10,753 nucleotides of DNA from positions 1,241 to 11,993 of the forward strand of contig DEHW01000186.1 of assembly GCA_002352135.1 (NCBI GenBank). Direction: 5' to 3'. Each line of letters begins with the position of its first letter. Within the stretch, counting starts at the first letter, position 1. Position numbers and translations under genes: made by a program. This document shows positions 1 to 5,433 of this stretch, in pieces. Source of the stretch: Lysobacterales bacterium UBA2790 (GTDB lineage: Bacteria; Pseudomonadota; Gammaproteobacteria; Xanthomonadales; Xanthomonadaceae). A model generated the notes under the pieces. The model was not told where the DNA came from, made no database searches, and worked only from the letters and a program-made list of their open reading frames with translations.

Positions 1-359
1 GCCTTGTCGATTTCGTCGATCAGCAGCACCACCCGCTGCGCGTGGTCAAATGCCTCCCACAACTTGCCACGCCGGATGTAATGCCGCACATCGTGAACAC
101 GCGGATCACCCAACTGCGAATCGCGCAGTCGACTGACGGCGTCGTACTCGTACAAGCCCTGCTGCGCCTTGGTCGTCGACTTCACATGCCACGCCAGCAA
201 GGGCGCGCCAAGCGCCTCGGCGACTTCCTCCGCCAGCATGGTCTTGCCGGTACCCGGCTCACCTTTGATCAGCAAAGGCCGCTGCAAGGTGATGGCCGCG
301 TTCACCGCCAACTTCAAGGCCTCGGTGGCGACATAACGCTCAGTACCCTGGAACTTCAT
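1..359 (-). CDS. MoxR-family AAA+ ATPase, N-terminal part (truncated by window edge)
   Basis: This is the first 119 codons of a MoxR-type AAA+ ATPase; the rest lies beyond the left edge. The translation begins MKFQGTERYVATEALKLAV. It carries a Walker A motif GEPGTGKT (residues 33-40) and a Walker B motif VVLLIDEID (about 110-118). Between them is the family-typical stretch KSTTKAQQGLYEYDAVSRL. MoxR ATPases are generally thought to act as chaperone-like factors that insert metals or cofactors into, or mature, protein complexes. They often sit next to a von Willebrand factor A-domain gene, which would lie outside this window. I chose the ATG at 359 over the in-frame ATG at 365 because GGAA lies about 7 nt before the former and is too close to the latter. 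The gene is divergent from the aldehyde dehydrogenase gene. The specific client is unknown. Confidence 0.9.
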   Translation of the reverse strand, partial: MKFQGTERYVATEALKLAVNAAITLQRPLLIKGEPGTGKTMLAEEVAEALGAPLLAWHVKSTTKAQQGLYEYDAVSRLRDSQLGDPRVHDVRHYIRRGKLWEAFDHAQRVVLLIDEIDK

Positions 360-505
360 CGGCATGTTCCGTTAAAGGTTGGGGCGGCAAGGCTAACGCA
401 CCGATTGCATCTCGTGGCAGCGATTTGGGATCGACAACGCACTCAAACGATCTGAAGCGCTTGCAACCCGAGCCTTCGCCCGCATCTGAGCATTTGAATC
501 GACAC

Positions 506-514
506 TGTTAAACT
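506..514 (+). promoter_or_regulatory. Candidate extended -10 promoter for the aldehyde dehydrogenase gene
   Basis: The sequence TGTTAAACT reads as an extended -10 element (TG, one base, TAAACT), about 66 bases before the start codon. No good -35 hexamer sits at 16-18 bp upstream, which is tolerated in extended -10 promoters. This is a pattern call only. The same 221-bp divergent region must also hold the promoter of the MoxR gene on the other strand, for which I see no convincing hexamer pair. Confidence 0.3.
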
Positions 515-569
515 GTCGCCACGCAGCCCCCAAGGCGCTGCATCGTTCGTAAATCGTCCCCCGTTCGAC

Positions 570-574
570 AAGGA
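570..574 (+). promoter_or_regulatory. Ribosome binding site of the aldehyde dehydrogenase gene
   Basis: AAGGA lies 6 nt before the ATG at 581. It fixes this start, and the translation from here matches the family N-terminus. Confidence 0.75.
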
Positions 575-580
575 ATCTCT

Positions 581-2110
581 ATGGCAGCGCATATCCTGCA
601 GGCGCTCGGCTTGGCCGACAGCAACTCCGGTACCTATCTTGGCAATGGCGAGTGGTCGACGACCGCGGACGCCGGTGTGCTGGAACCTATCAACCCCAGC
701 AACAACGAGGTCATCGCGCGGGTTCAGTCCAGCTCCGAGGCGGACTACGAGTTGATCATGCAGCGTGCGCAGGCGGCCTTCAAAATCTGGCGCACCACGC
801 CCGCGCCGCGTCGTGGCGAGGCGGTTCGTCTGTGCGGCGAAGCGCTGCGCCAGCACAAGGATGCCTTGGGTAGCCTGGTCGCATTGGAGATGGGCAAGAT
901 CAAGCCCGAAGGCGATGGCGAAGTACAGGAGATGATCGATATCGCTGACTTCGCTGTCGGCCAGTCGCGCATGTTGTACGGCTACACGATGCATTCCGAA
1001 CGCCCTGGTCATCGCATGTACGAACAGTGGCAGCCGCTGGGCATCGTCGGCGTCATCAGTGCGTTCAACTTCCCCGTCGCGGTATGGGCCTGGAACAGTT
1101 TCCTGGCGGCGATCTGCGGCAACATCACGATCTGGAAGCCCTCGCCCAAGGTGCCGCTGTCGGCAGTAGCGGCGATGAAGATCTGCAACGAAGCGCTGCG
1201 TGCTGGCGGATTCCCCGACATCTTCTTCCTGTTCAACGATGCGGGCACCGAACTGGCGCAAAAGTTCGTCGACGACCACCGTATCCCGCTGATCAGCTTC
1301 ACCGGTTCGACCAAGGTGGGCCGTCTGGTCGGTGAGCGAGTTGCTCAGCGCATGGGCCGTTCCTTGCTGGAGCTCGGCGGCAACAACGCGATCATTGTCG
1401 ACGAAACAGCCGATCTGAAGCTGGCCATTCCGGCCATCGTGTTCGGTGCGGTCGGTACGGCCGGTCAGCGCTGCACCACGACGCGCCGCCTGTTCGTGCA
1501 TCGCACGCGGATAGACGAAATCCTGCCGCGCCTGTTGGCGGCCTACAAGCAAGTCGAGGCCAAGATCGGCGATCCGACCGACCCGGCCACACTGATGGGA
1601 CCATTGACCGACCAGGCTTCCGTGCAACGCTTCCTCGGCATGCTCGACAAGGCGCGCGCGCTGGGCGGCACCGTGCACGGTGGCGTCAAGTTGGATCGAC
1701 CTGGCAACTTCGTCACCCCTGCCATCGTCACGGGTGTCAGCAATGACAGTGAAGTCGTGCAGACCGAGACCTTCGCGCCGATCCTCTACGTGATGCCGTT
1801 CGATACGCTGGACGAGGCCATCGATCTGCAGAACGCGGTGCCGCAGGGCCTGTCGTCGGCGATCTTCACCCTGAATCTGAAGGCGGCCGAGCAGTTCCTG
1901 TCGGCGGCGGGCTCGGATTGCGGCATCGCCAACGTCAACATCGGCACCTCTGGCGCGGAGATCGGCGGCGCCTTCGGCGGCGAAAAGGAAACCGGCGGCG
2001 GTCGCGAATCCGGCTCGGATGCCTGGAAGGCCTACATGCGCCGCCAGACCAACACGATCAACTACTCGAACTCGCTGCCCTTGGCGCAGGGCATCAAGTT
2101 CGATCTGTGA
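581..2110 (+). CDS. amaB: ALDH7-family aldehyde dehydrogenase, probable L-piperideine-6-carboxylate / alpha-aminoadipate semialdehyde dehydrogenase
   Basis: This 509-residue NAD(P)-dependent dehydrogenase most likely oxidises alpha-aminoadipate semialdehyde, the open form of piperideine-6-carboxylate, to alpha-aminoadipate in cytosolic lysine catabolism. The catalytic set is complete: Asn163 in AFNFPVAVW, Glu264 in LLELGGNN and the nucleophile Cys298 in GQRCTTTRR. Features typical of the ALDH7 (antiquitin) subfamily are GEVQEM at 113-118, an Arg directly before the catalytic Cys, [19 protein letters not shown] near the C-terminus, and the ending LPLAQGIKF. From recall, animal ALDH7A1 shares nearly the same motifs, including residues that bind the aminoadipate carboxylate. 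The gene is preceded by AAGGA and followed by a hairpin, so it looks monocistronic. No other lysine-degradation gene is in the window, so the pathway comes from the family alone. The symbol follows Pseudomonas usage; pcd is an alternative name. Confidence 0.88.
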   Translation: MAAHILQALGLADSNSGTYLGNGEWSTTADAGVLEPINPSNNEVIARVQSSSEADYELIMQRAQAAFKIWRTTPAPRRGEAVRLCGEALRQHKDALGSLVALEMGKIKPEGDGEVQEMIDIADFAVGQSRMLYGYTMHSERPGHRMYEQWQPLGIVGVISAFNFPVAVWAWNSFLAAICGNITIWKPSPKVPLSAVAAMKICNEALRAGGFPDIFFLFNDAGTELAQKFVDDHRIPLISFTGSTKVGRLVGERVAQRMGRSLLELGGNNAIIVDETADLKLAIPAIVFGAVGTAGQRCTTTRRLFVHRTRIDEILPRLLAAYKQVEAKIGDPTDPATLMGPLTDQASVQRFLGMLDKARALGGTVHGGVKLDRPGNFVTPAIVTGVSNDSEVVQTETFAPILYVMPFDTLDEAIDLQNAVPQGLSSAIFTLNLKAAEQFLSAAGSDCGIANVNIGTSGAEIGGAFGGEKETGGGRESGSDAWKAYMRRQTNTINYSNSLPLAQGIKFDL

Positions 2111-2117
2111 ACAAGAC

Positions 2118-2150
2118 AAGCGGACTGTGGATCGCCCCTGCAGTCCGCTT
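2118..2150 (+). terminator. Hairpin after the aldehyde dehydrogenase gene, probable terminator
   Basis: A perfect 10-bp inverted repeat, AAGCGGACTG / CAGTCCGCTT, with a 13-nt loop begins 7 nt after the stop codon. The trailing CTTCTTC is only weakly U-rich, so intrinsic termination may be imperfect. A second repeat pair, AAGACAAG (2113-2120) / CTTGTCTT (2159-2166), encloses it. Confidence 0.6.
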
Positions 2151-2164
2151 CTTCACACCTTGTC

Positions 2165-2196
2165 TTGACGCATTGCGGCGAAAAAACCGCTAAGCT
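2165..2196 (+). promoter_or_regulatory. Candidate promoter for the pyrD operon
   Basis: TTGACG (2165-2170) is a near-consensus -35. It is followed by GCTAAG (2189-2194, 18-bp spacer) or TAAGCT (2191-2196, 20-bp spacer) as the -10. A start near 2202 would give a leader of about 160 nt, matching the onset of the structured region. The -10 is weak, so this is provisional. Confidence 0.4.
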
Positions 2197-2202
2197 CCCG
2201 AT

Positions 2203-2345
2203 TGCAAAATTTCGTGATGGGTTTTGCCTAGTTCGAGCGACTAGTACGCAGGGGAGGATTCGCGCTGGGGAGCGTGGGTCCGTGAGATCACCGCCGCATT
2301 CCCGTGTCCAGGACACCGGGATCGCGATGGTGGAGTAATACTTGA
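2203..2345 (+). promoter_or_regulatory. Structured 5' leader (candidate RNA element) upstream of pyrD
   Basis: This non-coding stretch contains four consecutive hairpins. The first is GCAAAA (2204-2209) / TTTTGC (2222-2227). The second is CTAGT (2228-2232) / ACTAG (2240-2244) and abuts the first. The third is CGCGCT (2261-2266) / AGCGTG (2271-2276) around a GGGG loop. The fourth is a 44-nt imperfect hairpin (2289-2332) built from CACC/GGTG, CGC/GCG, TCCCG/CGGGA and TGT/ACA with small internal loops and one bulge. It follows the candidate promoter and ends about 20 nt before pyrD, so it would form the operon leader. I do not recognise it as any riboswitch class I can recall (glycine, TPP, FMN, c-di-GMP-I and others were considered). 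An independent small RNA is an alternative, but there is no U-rich terminator at its end. Confidence 0.45.
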
Positions 2346-2363
2346 ACCTGCCTGGGCTACTGC

Positions 2364-3407
2364 ATGTATTCGTTCGTCCGTCCATTACTGTTCTCGCTCG
2401 ACCCTGAACGCGCTCACGACCTGGCCCTGTCGCAACTCGACAGACTGCACTCGCTTGGCCTGATCCGACTGATTGCGCCGCATGTCAAACCCTGCAAGCT
2501 GAAGCTGTGGGATATCGAATTCGCCAACCCGGTCGGCTTGGCCGCTGGCCTGGACAAGGATGGCTCGCATATCGATGCGCTGGGCGCGCTGGGCTTTGGT
2601 TTTCTGGAAATCGGCACCACTACGCCGCGACCGCAGGAAGGCAACCCCAAGCCACGGCTGTTCCGATTGAAATCGCATGCCGCGATCATCAATCGCATGG
2701 GCTTCAACAATCTCGGCGTGAATGCCCTGCTGCAGAACGTGGATCGCAGTCGTTACAAGGGCGTGCTCGGTATCAATATCGGCAAAAACAAGGACACACC
2801 CAACGAGAAGGCGTTCGACGACTACCGATACTGTCTGGAGCGCGTCTACCCGGCCGCCCACTACATCACGGTGAACATCTCTTCGCCCAATACACAAGGC
2901 TTGCGCGAACTGCAGAACGCCGATGAATTGCATCGTTTGTTGAGTCGTCTGCGCGACGTACAGGAAAAACTGGCGGCTCAGCATCGCAAGCGCACGCCCG
3001 TTCTCGTCAAGATCGCCCCCGATCTCAGTGATTCCCAACTTGAATCGATGTCGATGATCCTGGCCGCCAGCCGTGTCGATGGCGTTATCGCCACCAACAC
3101 CACGGTGGATCGCCTACCGGTGCAAGGTCACGTTCACGCCAAGGAGGCAGGCGGACTTTCGGGCAAGCCCTTGTACGGGCGCTCGACGCACGTCCTGCGC
3201 CATCTGCGTGCGCACTTGCCTTCCTCCATACCGATTATGGGTGTGGGTGGCATTCACTCCGGCGCCGACGCGGTGGGAAAAATTGCTGCCGGCGCATCGA
3301 TGGTGCAGTTGTACACCGGCTTCATCTACCATGGCGCACCGCTGATCCGTGACTGCGTCGAAGCGATTCGGCGCCGACGCGAAATGGCCTCACCGCGAAC
3401 GAGTTGA
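2364..3407 (+). CDS. pyrD: Dihydroorotate dehydrogenase (quinone), class 2
   Basis: PyrD oxidises dihydroorotate to orotate, the fourth step of UMP synthesis, passing electrons through FMN to membrane quinones. The 347-residue product starts [19 protein letters not shown], the amphipathic N-terminal segment that docks class 2 enzymes on the inner membrane. Visible landmarks are [10 protein letters not shown] (58-67), [10 protein letters not shown] (109-118), [11 protein letters not shown] (136-146), [11 protein letters not shown] with catalytic Ser174, KIAPDLS, ATNTT, GLSGKPL and the phosphate-binding GVGGIHSG plus LYTGF. The start matches the E. coli homologue (336 aa), although no good Shine-Dalgarno precedes it. 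The nearest GGAG (2332-2335) is 28 nt upstream and better placed for a TTG at 2342 in another frame. This is the first gene of a pyrD-murB-transporter operon. Its stop overlaps the murB start (TGATG). Confidence 0.97.
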   Translation: MYSFVRPLLFSLDPERAHDLALSQLDRLHSLGLIRLIAPHVKPCKLKLWDIEFANPVGLAAGLDKDGSHIDALGALGFGFLEIGTTTPRPQEGNPKPRLFRLKSHAAIINRMGFNNLGVNALLQNVDRSRYKGVLGINIGKNKDTPNEKAFDDYRYCLERVYPAAHYITVNISSPNTQGLRELQNADELHRLLSRLRDVQEKLAAQHRKRTPVLVKIAPDLSDSQLESMSMILAASRVDGVIATNTTVDRLPVQGHVHAKEAGGLSGKPLYGRSTHVLRHLRAHLPSSIPIMGVGGIHSGADAVGKIAAGASMVQLYTGFIYHGAPLIRDCVEAIRRRREMASPRTS

Positions 3408-4468
3408 TGACCTGCCCTGCTCCGCTGACTGATGTTCCGCTGCACCAGCACAACAGCTTTGGGATTGCGTCAACCGCGCGCTGGCTATTGCCGCTGACAG
3501 ACCGGAGTCAATTCACCGAAGCCGTCGACCTCGCCCGACTGGAAGCACGCCGCCAGCAGCGCGCCATTACCGTGCTGGGTGGCGGCAGCAATGTGCTTCT
3601 GGATGAGGTCATCGAGGGGCCCATCCTGCAGGTAGCAACGCGTGGCGTGCATTTTGAATCGCTGGGCAACAGCGACGTTCTCATGCATGTCGAGGCGGGA
3701 GAGCCTTGGCACGACGTGGTGACACAAAGTGCCGCGGCGGGCCTGTGGGGCATCGAGAATCTGAGCCTGATTCCGGGCACCGTTGGCGCAGCACCGGTGC
3801 AGAACATCGGTGCCTACGGCAGCGAAATTTCGCAATGTTTGACGGAGGTCCGAGCCATTGATGTGCGGACCGCCATCGAGCACACGTTCGCCGCCAATCA
3901 ATGTGCCTTCGACTACCGCGACAGCCGCTTCAAACGCGAAGCAGGCCAGTGGTTGATCACGCGCGTCACTCTGCGGCTCAGCCGCACAGGAAAAGCGCGA
4001 ACGGACTATCCAGGCGTCGCGGCTGCGTTGATCGCCTCCGGTCTGGCGTCACCCGATAGCGCAAGCCCCGCGCAAGTGGTGAATGCGATTGCCGAGATCC
4101 GCCGTCGCAAGCTGCCCGACCCGGCCGTCATTGGCAACGCGGGCAGCTTTTTCAAGAACCCGCAGGTGAGTACTGAGATCGCCAGTCAGCTGAGTCTTGA
4201 CTGGCCAAAGCTGCCGACCTTCGCCGTCGAGCGGTCAGAAGAACGCAAACTCTCTGCCGCTTGGATGATCGAAGCCTGCGGCTGGAAGGGCCACCGTCAG
4301 GGCGCAGTTGGCGTGTCGGATCAACATGCGCTGGTATTGGTGAACCACGGGGGTGGCCGCGCCCGGGACCTGCTCGCCTTGGCGGCAGACATCATCGCGT
4401 CGGTGGAGCAACGCTTTGGGGTGACACTGGAGCGCGAGCCGGTGTTCATCAATGGCTCTATGCCATGA
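3407..4468 (+). CDS. murB: UDP-N-acetylenolpyruvoylglucosamine reductase, type I
   Basis: MurB is a cytosolic FAD enzyme that uses NADPH to reduce UDP-GlcNAc-enolpyruvate to UDP-MurNAc, the second committed step of peptidoglycan precursor synthesis. The 353-residue product has the FAD-binding VLGGGSNVLL, then LSLIPGTVGAAPVQNIGAYG, then FDYRDSRFKR with the active-site Arg171. GNAGSFFKNP contains the proton-donor Ser247, and the C-terminal LEREPVFI contains Glu344, which corresponds to the catalytic Glu of E. coli MurB. Layout and length fit type I enzymes (E. coli 342 aa). I start it at the ATG at 3407, which shares one base with the pyrD stop; an in-frame TTG at 3404 is less likely. No strong Shine-Dalgarno is present, so translation probably depends on coupling to pyrD. 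Its stop overlaps the next start (ATGA). Confidence 0.96.
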   Translation: MTCPAPLTDVPLHQHNSFGIASTARWLLPLTDRSQFTEAVDLARLEARRQQRAITVLGGGSNVLLDEVIEGPILQVATRGVHFESLGNSDVLMHVEAGEPWHDVVTQSAAAGLWGIENLSLIPGTVGAAPVQNIGAYGSEISQCLTEVRAIDVRTAIEHTFAANQCAFDYRDSRFKREAGQWLITRVTLRLSRTGKARTDYPGVAAALIASGLASPDSASPAQVVNAIAEIRRRKLPDPAVIGNAGSFFKNPQVSTEIASQLSLDWPKLPTFAVERSEERKLSAAWMIEACGWKGHRQGAVGVSDQHALVLVNHGGGRARDLLALAADIIASVEQRFGVTLEREPVFINGSMP

Positions 4469-5403
4469 CTGCGAAAATCACGTCAGAGGCGGGGCAGCTT
4501 GCCAGTCGCAAGCTCTGGCAAGCCGTGGCATGGATGGCAGTCAGCACCGTGTTCTTTGGCTTGATGGCGGTCTGGATCCGCCTCGCCAGCAAGCAGTTGC
4601 ATCCCTTTGAGATTGCCTTTTTTCGCAATCTGTTCGGGCTTGTTTTCGCGCTGCCGCTGTTGGTCAAGCATGGCCCTAGCCTACTCAGGACCGACAAACT
4701 GCGCTTCTATGTGCTGCGCTGTCTGATCGGCATCTGCTCCATGCTGGCTGGGTTCTGGGCCATTGTGAATTTGCCCTTGGCTCAGGCAGTCGCCTTGTCG
4801 TATGCCACCCCACTGTTTGTCACGATTGGCGCGGTCCTCGTGTTGGGCGAAGTGGTACGGGCGCGCCGCTGGACGGCGGTCCTGATCGGCTTCATCGGCG
4901 TACTGGTCATTCTTCGGCCAGGCACGGACTTCAATCAGGGGGCATGGATCGCCGTACTGTCCGCTGCCTTGAGCGGCTCGGTCGCCATCAGCATCAAGGT
5001 CCTCTCACGCACTGAAAAACCCGACGCGATCGTGTTGTTCACCACCTTGATCTGGGTGCCGATGTCGCTGCTGCCCGCGCTGTTCGTGTGGCAATGGCCG
5101 CAGGGCATCATCTGGTTGTGGATCGTCTTGGCAGGCATGTTTGGCACGCTCGGGCACCTGTGTTGGACCCGCGCCTTGCGCATGGCTGACGCCTCCTTCC
5201 TGACACCCATCAGCTTCCTGCAAATGCCCTTGGTGGTCGCTGCAGGCTATTGGCTGTTTGCCGAACCGATGGACGCGTGGGTCATTGCGGGCAGTCTGAT
5301 CATTCTGGCGGCCAATGCCTACATCGCCCATCGCGAGGCGCAGTTGGCAAGGCGCACGGTCAGCGATCCACAAGTCGCCAGTGAGGCTGCGCGGGATCGC
5401 TGA
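4465..5403 (+). CDS. DMT-superfamily (EamA) inner-membrane transporter
   Basis: This 312-residue, strongly hydrophobic protein has about ten predicted membrane helices in two EamA halves (about residues 21-152 and 160-287). The first half includes the typical RNLFGLVFALPLL and ALSYATPLFVTIGAVLVLGE segments. The second has the FLQMPLVVAAGYWLFAEPMD repeat equivalent. The C-terminal tail is short, polar and charged. The family exports or imports small metabolites, and the substrate cannot be read from the sequence. The ATG at 4465 overlaps the murB stop in ATGA, so it is probably translated by coupling as the third gene of the pyrD operon. Starts further upstream in the same frame lie inside murB and encode sequence unlike the family. 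The operon position may only mean co-expression, not a role in pyrimidine or wall synthesis. Confidence 0.88.
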   Translation: MTAKITSEAGQLASRKLWQAVAWMAVSTVFFGLMAVWIRLASKQLHPFEIAFFRNLFGLVFALPLLVKHGPSLLRTDKLRFYVLRCLIGICSMLAGFWAIVNLPLAQAVALSYATPLFVTIGAVLVLGEVVRARRWTAVLIGFIGVLVILRPGTDFNQGAWIAVLSAALSGSVAISIKVLSRTEKPDAIVLFTTLIWVPMSLLPALFVWQWPQGIIWLWIVLAGMFGTLGHLCWTRALRMADASFLTPISFLQMPLVVAAGYWLFAEPMDAWVIAGSLIILAANAYIAHREAQLARRTVSDPQVASEAARDR

Positions 5404-5415
5404 GCGTAGCGATCC
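5394..5415. terminator. Hairpin at the convergent transporter/kinase junction, possible bidirectional terminator
   Basis: A perfect 8-bp inverted repeat, GGATCGCT / AGCGATCC, with a 6-nt loop spans the transporter stop codon and most of the 30-bp gap to the kinase stop. No T-tract follows on either strand, so intrinsic termination would be weak. A third copy, AGCGATCC at 5362-5369, could pair instead with the left arm. Confidence 0.45.
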
Positions 5416-5433
5416 GACCCACTCCCGACGAAA

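Noticed and set aside
443..2119. A 558-codon open frame on the minus strand opposite the aldehyde dehydrogenase gene
   Set aside because: It lies fully antisense to a gene with complete family motifs. Its translation is arginine-, glutamine- and aspartate-rich low-information sequence with no recognisable domain, as expected of a high-GC shadow frame.
2251..2278. A G-quadruplex in the G-rich part of the pyrD leader
   Set aside because: Only three runs of three or more G are present (GGGG, GGGG, GGG), too few for a canonical four-tract quadruplex.
2203..2345. A c-di-GMP (GEMM), glycine, TPP or FMN riboswitch in the pyrD leader
   Set aside because: The conserved core sequences that I recall for these classes are not present, so I left the element unassigned.
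4261..4464. A longer start for the transporter inside murB
   Set aside because: The extra residues are arginine- and glycine-rich out-of-frame murB translation, and the ATGA overlap at 4465 gives a natural start directly before the first helix.
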